64,000 nt of DNA from assembly GCA_900078405.1 (NCBI GenBank), contig FLTS01000001.1:2915825-2979824 (forward strand). The letters are read 5' to 3'. Numbering within the stretch: the stretch's first letter is position 1; every line of letters begins with the position of its first letter. Positions 35,760 through 44,756 of this stretch are shown here, in pieces. The translations under genes were made by a program, and so were the position numbers. Origin of the DNA: an uncultured Stenotrophomonas sp. (GTDB taxonomy: Bacteria; Pseudomonadota; Gammaproteobacteria; Xanthomonadales; Xanthomonadaceae). The notes under the pieces are model-generated. The model was given only the letters and a program-made list of their open reading frames with translations, made no database searches and was not told the origin of the DNA.

Positions 35760-36470
35760 TTACTCGTGGATGACGGTACAGCCGGCAGCCGGTGTTTCGG
35801 TGACAACTTCGCTGCCGTTGCCACCGGGGCAGCGATAGAGCGTTCGGGGTTGGCGGGGAGTGGGAGATGCCCCCCAATTGCGCCAATTGCCGGACGCGGC
35901 CGGAGCCGGCGCAGCGGGGGGTGAAGCAGCGGCTCCGGCTTCCATGAGAACCGGGGTCGGCTGCACGAGCTGGGCCGGTTGCGGCGCCGTTTGTGGCGAC
36001 CGGGCAGGTACCGGGAGTTGCGGGGATTGTGTTGCCGCGCCGGCTCCGGGTTGGCCGCCGAGCAACTGGTCAATCACCGGATCCATCTTGGTTTTGACGC
36101 CTGCCCATTTGGTGAGGGAAAAGCCGCCCTTTCCCCGCAGATGGTAATCGGCAGCGCCAATTTGCTTGCCGGCACGCCAGAGTCGTAGTTCGGCATGGGA
36201 AAGATAGGGAGTGAAATCCCAGGAGCGGAGCGCCGTGTAGGTGAGCGTCACCTCGCAGGATTGCGACTGCGCCTGTTCCACGACATGAGTAGCGATGTGG
36301 TGGCGCGCAAAGCCGTCCTGAAGCACCGGTACAAATTCGTCGATGATGACTTTGGGGTTGTTGACGATGCAGACCTGTTGAAGGCTGGCAGGGGCAATGG
36401 GTTTCACCTTGACGGATGTGCAGCCACTGGTGACGAGAAGAGCGGTGATGAGCAGCAATTCTGGTTTCAC
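35760..36470 (-). CDS. Sbal_3080-like lipoprotein
   Basis: A 236-residue predicted outer-envelope lipoprotein. The GTG start at 36470 with AAGGGGG upstream gives VKPELLLITALLVTSGC, lipobox with Cys17. The body (VCIVNNPKVIIDEFVPVLQ ... CEVTLTYTALRSWDFTPYL) fits the Sbal_3080 lipoprotein family of unknown function. Residues 135-185 are a proline/alanine/glutamine-rich linker, and the end carries YRCPGGNG and AAGCTVIHE, a small two-cysteine motif. Monocistronic, convergent with bioD. Confidence 0.78.
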   Translation of the reverse strand: MKPELLLITALLVTSGCTSVKVKPIAPASLQQVCIVNNPKVIIDEFVPVLQDGFARHHIATHVVEQAQSQSCEVTLTYTALRSWDFTPYLSHAELRLWRAGKQIGAADYHLRGKGGFSLTKWAGVKTKMDPVIDQLLGGQPGAGAATQSPQLPVPARSPQTAPQPAQLVQPTPVLMEAGAAASPPAAPAPAASGNWRNWGASPTPRQPRTLYRCPGGNGSEVVTETPAAGCTVIHE

Positions 36471-36558
36471 GGTTTTCCCCCTTGATCGTGTCCGAGCCCA
36501 CTGCGGGCTTTCCCTTGCCGTCAATGCTGCTATGGCGCCGGGCTTGGGATGAGCTGAA

Positions 36559-36951
36559 TTACTCGCCCTGGTACTGCTTTTCCTCGACCAGCGCCGAGCC
36601 GGCGACGCGGTTGATCTCGTTCTTCACCGCCACGCGCTCGCCATTGGTGCCGTAGACACCGCGGGCGAGAGCGATAAAGCCGTCGCCGAAGTCCTGCGCG
36701 GTTTCCTTCGCGCGCAACTGGTCCTGGATGTCCCACATGCGCTCGTTGATCGCCTTGAGCCGCTGCTTGAGCGCGGCCAGCTCCGGGCGCGCGGCCTGCT
36801 GCTGCAGCCACAGCGGCCACAGGCCGTCCAGCTCGGTGCGCACATTGCCGAGCTTGGCGGCGTCGGCGATGCGCTCGGCCTTGATTTCGAGGATGGTGAT
36901 CTTGTCGATCAGCTCGCCGATGGATACCGGGGTGAGGATGGTCTGCTGCAC
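36559..36951 (-). CDS. DUF6165 family protein
   Basis: A 130-residue soluble, charged helical protein. GTG 36951 gives VQQTILTPVSIGELIDKITILEIKAERI, the normal family start; the frame stays open upstream without family-like sequence. Conserved blocks include LDGLWPLW, KAINERMWDIQDQLRAKE and RVAVKNEINR. Function unknown; from general knowledge, relatives are often found near sugar- or capsule-related genes, but not here. Confidence 0.8.
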   Translation of the reverse strand: MQQTILTPVSIGELIDKITILEIKAERIADAAKLGNVRTELDGLWPLWLQQQAARPELAALKQRLKAINERMWDIQDQLRAKETAQDFGDGFIALARGVYGTNGERVAVKNEINRVAGSALVEEKQYQGE

Positions 36952-37093
36952 GTCGCGCTGCCGGAATGGTGACGGGCGCCATGATAACGCCCGCCGTGAC
37001 GGCACCGGCGCCGCGGTAAAGTTGCCGGTGATCCGATGCTGGCGATGGCGGACCGGTGCCACGCACAATGCCGGCTTCCGCCACGAGGAGCCG

Positions 37094-37522
37094 ATGATGC
37101 CGCTGCGCCGCACCCTGCGCCTGTTGCTTGCCCTGTTGCCGTGCATGGGCCTTGCCGGCGGCGCCATCGCCGCCGATGTCTCGCAACTGCAGGGCGCATG
37201 GCGCTTGCAGGCCGGCGAGTTCATCGATGGCGACGGTACCGTGGTCGATTACGCCAGCCGCAAGCTGGCCGGCACCAAGGTGCTGGCCGACGGCCATTTC
37301 GCCTTCACCACCACCAGCGATGGTGCCTTCTGGGCGGGCGGCGCGGGCACCTATGACGGCGATGCGGTGCGCTACGTGGAGACGCCGCTGATGGCGTCCT
37401 ACCCGCTGGAGAACGACGGCAGCTACGCGTTCCGCTACACGCTGGAAGGCGATACGTGGACGCTGGAACGCTGGCAGGACGGGCGCCGCGTCGAGCGCGA
37501 AGTCTGGCAACGCATGCCGTAG
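37094..37522 (+). CDS. Secreted lipocalin-like hypothetical protein
   Basis: A 142-residue protein. MMPLRRTLRLLLALLPCMGLAGGAIA is a signal peptide ending AIAA. The mature part, DVSQLQGAWRLQAGEFIDG ... VLADGHFAFTT ... YRYTLEGDTWTLERWQDG (in outline), has the beta-strand rhythm of lipocalin-like domains (GxWxL entry). GAGGAG precedes the ATG at 37094. The TAG stop at 37520-37522 is part of a GTAG at the edge of a REP cluster. Confidence 0.7.
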   Translation: MMPLRRTLRLLLALLPCMGLAGGAIAADVSQLQGAWRLQAGEFIDGDGTVVDYASRKLAGTKVLADGHFAFTTTSDGAFWAGGAGTYDGDAVRYVETPLMASYPLENDGSYAFRYTLEGDTWTLERWQDGRRVEREVWQRMP

Positions 37523-37550
37523 GTCGGGTTGTTGCCTTGCCGGCCGGCGG

Positions 37551-37621
37551 GTAGATGCGGGGCTTGCCCCGCATGGCGCTTTCCCGGTGAAGCCCCAATG
37601 CGGGGCAAGCCCCGCGTCTAC
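37551..37621. repeat. Paired REP (GTAGATGCGGGG type)
   Basis: GTAGATGCGGGGCTTGCCCC at 37551 is mirrored by GGGGCAAGCCCCGCGTCTAC ending at 37621. It is a second REP subtype related to 5222-5296. Its right end CTAC supplies the TAG stop of the minus-strand HMA gene. Confidence 0.9.
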
Positions 37622-37815
37622 GGGGTTTGCTGCGCCGGGAAACCGGCTTCATCCAGCGCCCGGGCGAAGTGCTCGGCCGGCTGTGCCGATTCGATGCGGA
37701 CGCGCTTGGCGGGCAGGTCGATCTCGACTATGGCATCGGCGTCCACGTCCTTGATCGCCGCGGTGACGCCGCGCGCGCAGCCGCCGCAGGTCATGTTCTC
37801 GATTTGCAATTGCAT
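37618..37815 (-). CDS. Heavy-metal-associated (HMA) domain protein
   Basis: A 65-residue copper-chaperone-like protein, complete ferredoxin-like HMA fold. The metal site MTCGGC lies at residues 8-13 (C10, C13). A CopZ-type role in delivering Cu(I) is the usual interpretation, but no copper ATPase or regulator is nearby. The stop TAG comes from the REP arm CTAC at 37618-37621. Confidence 0.88.
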   Translation of the reverse strand: MQLQIENMTCGGCARGVTAAIKDVDADAIVEIDLPAKRVRIESAQPAEHFARALDEAGFPAQQTP

Positions 37816-37895
37816 GGGGGATCTCCGGGGAGGAAGGCGACAGTCTGGAGCTTGCCACGGTGGCAAGGTCAACAGGTGCCGCGGCCCGCGGGATT

Positions 37896-38738
37896 TCAGC
37901 GCCGCGTGGCGAACACCCCATCCAGCACCAGTTGCGTCGCGAAGCCGGCCTTTTGCAACCGCGCGGCGACTTCGCGCGGAACATCGCGGCCGCTGGTCAG
38001 CCGGTTCGGCGCGCCGGTGTAGTGGAACAGGCGCCCGCCCTTGCGCAGCACCCGCGCCAGCTGGTCGTAGAACACCTGCGAATACAGTTCGCCGGCGATG
38101 CCGAAGCGTGGCGGGTCGTGCAGCAGGGCATCCACCGAGGCGTCGGCGATGCGCTCGATTTCACAGCTGACATCGCCCTGCCGCAGTTGCAGGCGGCCGC
38201 CGTTCTCCACCGCGTCGGGGTCCGGCGACCACGGATTGAGCGTGCGCAGCCACAGCACTTCGCTGCTCTTCTCGAACGACTGGATCGACGCCGCGCCGGC
38301 TTCCAGGCAGCACGCGGCGAAATAGCCCAGCCCGCCGCAGGTATCCAGCACCCGCTTGCCGTGCGGCTCGACCAGCGCCACCTTGCGCCGCGCGTCCTCG
38401 AACGGCGACAGCTGCGCGCTGGGCAGCATCTTGATGCCGTCGATCTCGAACGTCGGCGCGCCCCAGTCGGTGGGCACCAGCTTGTACAGGCCGCTGCCGA
38501 AGCGCGAGGCCACGGCGAATGCCTCGCCGTCCCAGTAGTGGATGGTCCGGTCCCTGAGCTTTTCCGGCCACGGGAACGCCTGCCCACGCCAGCGCCAGCC
38601 ATCGCTGCCGATGTCCACCGGCTCCTCGCTGCGCCCGAGGTCGAACGATGCCTGCGCCCGGCCGGCGCCTTGCTTCAGCGCAGCCTGCAGCGCGTCGAGG
38701 ACGGGGCGGGTGAGCAACGGCCCGGTGTAATGGGGCAT
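37896..38738 (-). CDS. Class I SAM-dependent methyltransferase (rRNA/tRNA type)
   Basis: A 280-residue protein with a Rossmann methyltransferase domain. The SAM-binding loop is VLDTCGGLGYFAA, the acidic end of strand 2 is SFEKSSEV, and the late DPPRFG resembles the NPPY/DPPR catalytic loop of RNA methyltransferases. The N-terminal half (about 100 residues) is a separate substrate domain. Start MPHYTGPLLTRP at 38738 is chosen; MAPPSTTPP at 38771 is an alternative. Target unknown. Confidence 0.75.
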   Translation of the reverse strand: MPHYTGPLLTRPVLDALQAALKQGAGRAQASFDLGRSEEPVDIGSDGWRWRGQAFPWPEKLRDRTIHYWDGEAFAVASRFGSGLYKLVPTDWGAPTFEIDGIKMLPSAQLSPFEDARRKVALVEPHGKRVLDTCGGLGYFAACCLEAGAASIQSFEKSSEVLWLRTLNPWSPDPDAVENGGRLQLRQGDVSCEIERIADASVDALLHDPPRFGIAGELYSQVFYDQLARVLRKGGRLFHYTGAPNRLTSGRDVPREVAARLQKAGFATQLVLDGVFATRR

Positions 38739-38938
38739 GTGCGGAGGCGGCGTGGTTGAAGGGGGCGCCATGCTACCGCAGCAGATCGGGCGCGCCGGCA
38801 AGCTTGCGCCTGCCTGAATGCCGGATGGCGTTGCCGTGTCCGCTGGAACTCGCCCTGCCCGCGGCGGTCTGTCGCTGGTTGCAGATGTGCCGTGGCAGGG
38901 CCGGTGACCGCCTTGCGGAGCGTCTTGTCCGGAGTTGC

Positions 38939-39856
38939 ATGCGTCCTGCCCGTTTGCCCGAACCGTTGTGGAACCACACCGTCGCCGTGCTGGCGGCCCT
39001 GGCCGTGCTGTCCCTGTTGGCACGCCTGCTGTGGCAGTTGCCGGAAACCCGCAGCATGCGGCAGGAGGCACGCATCCAGTTGCGCTGGTTGCCACCGTCG
39101 TCGGCGCAGGCGTTGCCGATGCCGGCGACGGACCCGGTCATGGCCACTGGAGCCGCCGCCCTGTCGATGCCGGCGAGGCCCGTGCAGGCCATCGCCCCGC
39201 CAGCGGATGCGACAGCGCCCGACGCCGCGTCGCCGGCGTGGTCGCGGAATCTTTACAGCGGCAATGGCCGGGTTACGCTGGCACCGGACACGGTCGGGGA
39301 AAGCGCGCAGAAAAGCGCTGTCGAACGCGTGTTCGAGCACCGCGACGAACTGGCCACCGGTGTCGGCGAGCGCGCCACCGCCGGGCTGTTTTCCAAGCGC
39401 CCGGCGGGTACGCCGCAATCGCTGGCGCAACGGATGATCTACGGCGAGGACATTCAGCCGGCGCAGGCGCGGCGCCCGCCTGAGGTGGCCTTCAACCCCG
39501 CCCTGCACGAACGCCCCGCCGATCTGGGCAGCGCCGCGACCGGCGATGCCTACAAGGCCGCCCCGATCCGGCATGAGCCCGTCCCCGGCCTGGACGGCAC
39601 GGCCAGCCGCCGCATCCGTACGGCCATCGGCGAACTGGAGCGGCGTTACCCACGTTGCACCGCCGGCGACCGCCAGCGCTGGCTGGCGCCGGTGCTGCAG
39701 CACCTGGATGCGCTGCAACGGCTGGAATACCGCTACACCCACGGCGCCGACCCGGTGGAAGCCGAACACAGCCTGCCCGCCGCGGCCGACAGCGCGCATG
39801 ACCTGGCCCGGCGCGGGTTGTGGGAAGCCGAGCGGCAGATGCGGACCTGCGGTTGA
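38939..39856 (+). CDS. Uncharacterised single-pass membrane protein
   Basis: A 305-residue protein not recognised. ATG 38939 (MRPARLPEPLWNHT) precedes one helix (VAVLAALAVLSLLARLLWQL, residues 14-33). A long Pro/Ala-rich periplasmic stretch (about 45-110) follows. Then comes a folded-looking domain with repeated polar motifs (RVTLAPDTVGESAQKS, RTAIGELERRYPRCTAGDRQ, LRYTHGADPVEAEHS-like). Two cysteines (near 240 and 303) could form a disulphide. Divergent from the methyltransferase. Confidence 0.6.
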   Translation: MRPARLPEPLWNHTVAVLAALAVLSLLARLLWQLPETRSMRQEARIQLRWLPPSSAQALPMPATDPVMATGAAALSMPARPVQAIAPPADATAPDAASPAWSRNLYSGNGRVTLAPDTVGESAQKSAVERVFEHRDELATGVGERATAGLFSKRPAGTPQSLAQRMIYGEDIQPAQARRPPEVAFNPALHERPADLGSAATGDAYKAAPIRHEPVPGLDGTASRRIRTAIGELERRYPRCTAGDRQRWLAPVLQHLDALQRLEYRYTHGADPVEAEHSLPAAADSAHDLARRGLWEAERQMRTCG

Positions 39857-40081
39857 ACCGGTGTGGCTGCCGGTGGTCCTCCGTGGCCGGCGATCTCGAC
39901 CCGATTTGACCGCTGCGAATGTCCGGCAAGACGCAGCGTGCCATCGCCGCGGCCGCGTGCCGATGGCAGGTGGACAATGCCGGCGCCATTGCCGGACAAC
40001 TTTCGCAACTTCATGTTCCGGAAGGATTTTCAGGCACGGCGCATGCCTAGAATCGGGCTTCCCCCCGCGTATGGAGTTGCG

Positions 40082-41143
40082 ATGAAGTCGATCACCCTGC
40101 TGTCGTGCGCACTGGCGCTCGCCGCCACCTTCGGCTGCCAGGCCCGGCCGGAAAGCGCCGCCACGCAGGCCGGCATCCCCCCCGGCTACGCCCATCCGCT
40201 GCCGAAGCATGCGCTGGTCGGCTACCTGCACAATTTCGACAACGGCCTGGGCCTGCTGCCGGTGGGCGAGGTGGACGACGGCTGGGACGTGATCGTGCTG
40301 GCCTTCGCCGACGACATGGGCGAAGGCAAGGTCGCCTTCAACCCGGACCCGGCGCTGGACCGGCAGCGGCTGATCGCCGACATCGCCGCCAAGCGTGCGC
40401 AGGGCAGGATCGTGGCGCTGTCCTTCGGTGGCGAGCTGGGTACGGTGACGCTGCGCACCCGGCGCGACGAGGACAATTTCGTGCGCACCACCGCGCAGGC
40501 CATCGATGCCTACGGGTTGGACGGCATCGACATCGACCTGGAGAAGATCGCCGGCGTCGAGCATGGCGCGCCGGCGGTCCCGCACCTGATCTCCGCGGTC
40601 AAGCGCCTGCACGCGATGTACCCGAACCTGTACGTGTCGATGGCGCCCGAGCACCCCTACGTGCAGGGCGGGCTGGTGTCGATGCAGGGCATCTGGGGCG
40701 CCTACCTGCCGCTGATCGACGGCCTGCGCGACGAGCTGGATCTGCTGCACGTGCAGCTCTACAACAACGGCGGCCTGCCCACCCCGTACCGCGACGCGCC
40801 GTTCCCCGCCGGCAGCGTGGACATGATGGCCGGTTCGGTGACGATGCTGATCGAAGGCTTCACCCTGGCCGACGGCAAGGGCCGTTTCGACGGCCTGCGC
40901 CCGGACCAGGTGGCGCTGGCGCTGCCGTCCGGCCCGCAGGCGGCCGGCACCGGCCAAGCCACGCCGGCCGACATCAACCGCGCCTTCGACTGCCTGACCA
41001 CCGGCAACGGCTGCGACCAGGTGAAGCCGCAGCAGCCGTACCCGATGTTCCGTGGCGTGATGACCTGGTCGATCAACTGGGACGTGGCCGACGGCCGCAT
41101 CTTCTCCGGCCCGGTGGGCGAGCACCTGCGCGCGGCGCGCTGA
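40082..41143 (+). CDS. GH18 family lipoprotein (chitinase-like / endo-N-acetylglucosaminidase-like)
   Basis: A 353-residue predicted lipoprotein (MKSITLLSCALALAATFGC, Cys19) with a glycoside hydrolase 18 TIM barrel. The catalytic DxxDxDxE is intact as DGIDIDLE (D147, D150, D152, E154). SFGGELG and the later GVMTWSINWDVAD are also typical of GH18. It probably cleaves beta-1,4 GlcNAc linkages in chitin or peptidoglycan-derived glycans, acting at the cell surface or periplasm. No chitin-binding domain is seen. Confidence 0.85.
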   Translation: MKSITLLSCALALAATFGCQARPESAATQAGIPPGYAHPLPKHALVGYLHNFDNGLGLLPVGEVDDGWDVIVLAFADDMGEGKVAFNPDPALDRQRLIADIAAKRAQGRIVALSFGGELGTVTLRTRRDEDNFVRTTAQAIDAYGLDGIDIDLEKIAGVEHGAPAVPHLISAVKRLHAMYPNLYVSMAPEHPYVQGGLVSMQGIWGAYLPLIDGLRDELDLLHVQLYNNGGLPTPYRDAPFPAGSVDMMAGSVTMLIEGFTLADGKGRFDGLRPDQVALALPSGPQAAGTGQATPADINRAFDCLTTGNGCDQVKPQQPYPMFRGVMTWSINWDVADGRIFSGPVGEHLRAAR

Positions 41144-41210
41144 GCGGCAGGGGTTCCGCACGCGCCGGGCAGCGGCCATCATGCCCAGCCCCGGATCGGA
41201 TGGACCTTGG

Positions 41211-43292
41211 ATGGCGCGCAAGCATTGGGTGATGGCGGCGACAGGGCTGACCGCCGCCGCGTTGGTGGCCAGTTTCCTGTGGCAACCGCCGCCGCCGCCG
41301 CGCCCGGAGCCGGCGGCGACACCGCTGGGCTGGCGCGCGCAGGTCGAACTGCTCGGCGGTGACGGCATCGAGGGCAACGCCACCGGCCCCGGCGCGCACA
41401 GCCGCTTCAGCGACCCGTGGGGCATGGCGCTGGATGCCGGCGGCACGCTCCACGTGGCCGATGCCGGCGACAACAACCGCATCCTCCGCCGCTGGCTGGA
41501 TGGTGATTTCCACGTGTTGGCCGGCGGCCGCGAAGGCTTTGCCGATGGCTCGGGCAGCGCGGCGGCGTTCCACACCCCATCCGGTCTCGCGCTGGACCGG
41601 CACGGCAACCTGTACGTGGCCGACACCGGCAACCATGCCATCCGCAAGGTCACCCCGCGCGGCGAGGTGACCACGCTGGCCGGCGGCGGCGTGCCCGGTT
41701 TCGCCGACGGCAACGGCCGTGATGCGCGCTTCAACGGGCCGATGGGTGTGGCCGTGGACGATGCCGGCCGCGTCTATGTCGCCGACACCTGGAACGACCG
41801 CATCCGCGCGATCGAGCCCGACGGCCGGGTGTGGACGCTGGCCGGCGGCGACCGCCCCGGCTGGGCGGACGGGCAGGGCGACCAGGCGCGCTTCGACACG
41901 CCCACCGACCTCGAGCTCGCCGCCGACGGCACGCTGTGGGTGGCGGACATGCGCAACGACGCATTGCGTACCGTTACCGCAACCGGCGAAGTGAGGACGC
42001 GGGTAGGTGGCCCCGGCACCTCGCGCGTGCTGTGGAACCCGCAGGCATTGGCGCTCACCCACGATGGCGTCGCCTACGTCGGCGAACGCCTCACCGGCCG
42101 CGTGCTGCAGGTGTCGCCAACCGGCCACGTGGTGGCGGTGGCCGGCGGCGCACAGCGCTTCGCGCGCCCGGCGGGCCTTGCACTGGCCCCGGACGGCAGC
42201 CTGCTGCTGGCCGATGCCGACGCCTACCGCATCCACCACCTGCGCCCGCTGCCGGCCGGCGCGGCCGAAAGCGAGGCCGTGGTCGGCCCGTCGATCGACA
42301 ACCCGCTGCCGCGCAACGAGGGCCGCTGGCCGCTGGCGCCGCAACGCGGCTGGCATGAAGTGGTCGGCACGCTGGGCGAGGTGCGCGGCAATTTCAGCGG
42401 CGAGAGCCGGCACCACCTGCACAGCGGCTTCGACGTGCGCGGCGACGTCGGCCAGACCGTGCTCGCCATCGCCGCGGCCAAGGTCGGCAGCCCGGCGGCG
42501 ACGTGGAACCTGGGCGGGCAGGCCGAAGGCCTGTCGCTGGACATGCTGGACTACATCCACATGAAGGTCGGCCGCGATCCGGCCAACCGGCCGCTCGATC
42601 CGGCGCGTTTCCAGCTGCTGTACGACGAGGCCGGGCAACTGGAGCGCGTGCGCGTGCGCCGCGGCACCCGCTTCAACCCCGGCGATGCGCTGGGCAGCAT
42701 CAACAACCAGGCCCATGTGCATCTGGCGGTGGGGCCATCGGGCTACGAGCGCAACGCCGTGCGGCTGGGCTTCACCAACTACGCCGACCATTTCGTCCCG
42801 CGCATCGACGACATCGCCCTGCTGGACGCCAGCGGGCAGCGCCTGCGCGAACACCGCGATGGCCGCCTCGTGGTACCACGCGATGGCAGTGGCCTGCAGC
42901 TCGTGGTCGAAGCGTGGGACCAGGTGGACGACAACCTGCCGCGCCGCCGCCTCGGCCTGTACGCGCTGGGCTACCAGATCCTCGATGCCGCGGGGCGCCC
43001 GCTGCCCGGTCACGAACAGCCGCGCATGAACATCGAATTCAACCGCATGCCCCCACAACGCGAAGCGGTGCGGCTGGCCTACGCCGAAGACAGCGGGATC
43101 ACCGTGCACGGCAGCCGTCGCACCCGTTTCCGCTATGTGCTGACCAACACCGTGCGCGACGGCCGGCTGGCGGCCGGGTCGCTGGATGTGTCGGAGCTGC
43201 CGGCGGGTGACTACACCCTGCGCATCACCGCGAAGGACTACAGCGGCAACGAGGCCGGGGAACGACGGGAACTCGGGGTGACGTTGCTCTGA
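41211..43292 (+). CDS. NHL-repeat / M23 metallopeptidase fusion, membrane-anchored
   Basis: A 693-residue exported protein. A signal-anchor helix (WVMAATGLTAAALVASFLW) precedes a proline stretch and five or more NHL-type beta-propeller repeats (about residues 45-360; e.g. PWGMALDAGGTLHVADAGDNN). Then comes an M23 (LytM-like) domain with both zinc motifs, HSGFD at about 404-408 and HVHLAVG near 502-508. An Ig-like C-terminal part is rich in beta strands. M23 enzymes cut peptidoglycan cross-links; the propeller may bind glycan or protein. The fusion is unusual. ATG 41211 is preferred over 41181. Confidence 0.78.
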   Translation: MARKHWVMAATGLTAAALVASFLWQPPPPPRPEPAATPLGWRAQVELLGGDGIEGNATGPGAHSRFSDPWGMALDAGGTLHVADAGDNNRILRRWLDGDFHVLAGGREGFADGSGSAAAFHTPSGLALDRHGNLYVADTGNHAIRKVTPRGEVTTLAGGGVPGFADGNGRDARFNGPMGVAVDDAGRVYVADTWNDRIRAIEPDGRVWTLAGGDRPGWADGQGDQARFDTPTDLELAADGTLWVADMRNDALRTVTATGEVRTRVGGPGTSRVLWNPQALALTHDGVAYVGERLTGRVLQVSPTGHVVAVAGGAQRFARPAGLALAPDGSLLLADADAYRIHHLRPLPAGAAESEAVVGPSIDNPLPRNEGRWPLAPQRGWHEVVGTLGEVRGNFSGESRHHLHSGFDVRGDVGQTVLAIAAAKVGSPAATWNLGGQAEGLSLDMLDYIHMKVGRDPANRPLDPARFQLLYDEAGQLERVRVRRGTRFNPGDALGSINNQAHVHLAVGPSGYERNAVRLGFTNYADHFVPRIDDIALLDASGQRLREHRDGRLVVPRDGSGLQLVVEAWDQVDDNLPRRRLGLYALGYQILDAAGRPLPGHEQPRMNIEFNRMPPQREAVRLAYAEDSGITVHGSRRTRFRYVLTNTVRDGRLAAGSLDVSELPAGDYTLRITAKDYSGNEAGERRELGVTLL

Positions 43293-43313
43293 CCGAAGCG
43301 GTGAACCCCGGGT

Positions 43314-43688
43314 TCATGCGCCCACGCGCATCCGCTCGGCCTGCAGGTCTTCCACCGCACGCACCTCGATGCTGCCGTAGGCCGACCACGGGAACTGGTG
43401 GGCGATGCGGGTGGCCTCGTCGGCATCGGCTGCCTCGATCAGGTTGAAGCCGGCCAGGATCTCGCGGGTTTCGGCGAAGGGGCCGTCGGTGACGCGGGCC
43501 TGCCCGCCGCGGGTGCGCAGGGTGCGGGCACTGGCCGGGGGCTGCAGCTTCTGCGATTGCAGCAGGACCCCTTGCGCCTGCAATGCGTCGGCATGTTGCA
43601 GGCAGTCGCGCATCAGCGCGTCGTACTCCGTCGGCGGCAGCGCCTGCAGCAGTTCCGGGTCGATGTTGATCAGCAGCATGAATTTCAT
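43314..43688 (-). CDS. YciI/DGPF family protein (divergent copy)
   Basis: A 124-residue YCII-related protein with the hallmark DGPFAETREILAGF. The fold is a ferredoxin-like dimer with a possible catalytic His/Asp pair; the role is unknown. It is oriented opposite to the ECF42 operon that starts at 43856 and contains a second DGPF protein, so the 167-bp divergent gap may hold a shared promoter region. Confidence 0.9.
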   Translation of the reverse strand: MKFMLLINIDPELLQALPPTEYDALMRDCLQHADALQAQGVLLQSQKLQPPASARTLRTRGGQARVTDGPFAETREILAGFNLIEAADADEATRIAHQFPWSAYGSIEVRAVEDLQAERMRVGA

Positions 43689-43855
43689 GGCAGGCGCCGG
43701 CAGAGGGGAGCGGCCATGATGGCGCGCGCATCGCCCCGGCGGAACATGAACCTGTTCAGAAAATCCTTGGTCGGCCTTGTCGATTCCCGCGGCGCTGGTT
43801 CGTCGTATCGGGTGTGAAGCGGGTCATCCGGCCCGCAATCGAGGAAAACAGGGCG

Positions 43856-44287
43856 ATGAAAGTGATGGTGATCGTCAAGGCATCGGCCGGCAGCGAAGCC
43901 GGGGTGATGCCCACGCAGGAAGAACTGGCGGCGATGGGCGCCTACAACGAACGCCTGGTGGAAGCCGGGATCATGCTGGCCGGCGAGGGGCTGCACCCGA
44001 GCCGGCGTGGCGTGCGGGTGCGGTTCGATGGCGCGCGGCGCAGCGTCATCGACGGGCCATTCGCCGAGACGAAGGAGCTCATCGCCGGCTTCTGGTTGTG
44101 GCAGGTGCGCTCGATGGACGAGGCGGTGGAGTGGCTGCAGCGCGCGCCGTTCAACCCGGACGGCACCGAAGCGGTGGAGGTTGAGATCCGGCCGATCTTC
44201 GAAGACGACGATTTCGGCGAGGCCTTCACCCCCGAATTGCGCGCGCAGGAGCAACGTCTGCGCGAACGCATCGAACGCAACGACTGA
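43856..44287 (+). CDS. YciI/DGPF family protein (first gene of ECF42 operon)
   Basis: A 143-residue YCII-related protein starting MKVMVIVKASAGSEAGVMP, with DGPFAETKELIAGFWLW. It is longer than the divergent copy by a charged C-terminal helix. It is first in the run YciI-VOC-VOC-DUF1428-ECF42 sigma factor, the type of context known for ECF42 sigma factors in actinobacteria and proteobacteria. Function as a sensor, enzyme or partner of the sigma factor is unresolved. Confidence 0.9.
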   Translation: MKVMVIVKASAGSEAGVMPTQEELAAMGAYNERLVEAGIMLAGEGLHPSRRGVRVRFDGARRSVIDGPFAETKELIAGFWLWQVRSMDEAVEWLQRAPFNPDGTEAVEVEIRPIFEDDDFGEAFTPELRAQEQRLRERIERND

Positions 44288-44309
44288 TTCGACGACGAGG
44301 AGACGCACG

Positions 44310-44756
44310 ATGAAACTGATTCCTTTTCTGGGCTTCGACGGCAACACCCACGAGGCGATGGCGTTCTACGCCAAGGCGCTGGGTGGCAAGGTGGTATCGG
44401 AAATGAAATACGGCGACATGCCGCCCGACCCCGACATGGACGCCGAAGGCTGCGGCGGATTCACGCCGCAGCCGGAGCAGGTCGCGCATTGCCAGCTCGA
44501 AGCAGGCGGCGCGGTGCTGATGGCTGCCGACGGCCCGCAGCGCGATGGCGGGGGTGGCACCACCATCAACATCGAGGTGGACAGCATCGAGGAAGCCGAG
44601 CGCGTGTTCGCCGCATTGGCCGCAGGCGGGCAGGTGCAGATGCCGCTGGCCGAGACGTTCTGGGCGCAGCGCTGGGGCATGCTGGTGGACCGCTACGGCA
44701 AGCCGTGGATGGTCAACTGCATGAAGCCGATGGGCACGGCGGAGGGACGGCCATGA
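44310..44756 (+). CDS. VOC family protein (PhnB/3-dmu-9_3-mt-like)
   Basis: A 148-residue vicinal-oxygen-chelate fold protein starting MKLIPFLGFDGNTHEAMAFYAKALGG, the PhnB-like entry. Metal-type residues appear in AHCQLEAGG and in the late MLVDRYGKPWMVN. PhnB-like members are structural relatives of glyoxalases; activity is unknown. It lies 22 bases after the YciI gene and overlaps the next VOC gene by four bases. Confidence 0.88.
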   Translation: MKLIPFLGFDGNTHEAMAFYAKALGGKVVSEMKYGDMPPDPDMDAEGCGGFTPQPEQVAHCQLEAGGAVLMAADGPQRDGGGGTTINIEVDSIEEAERVFAALAAGGQVQMPLAETFWAQRWGMLVDRYGKPWMVNCMKPMGTAEGRP

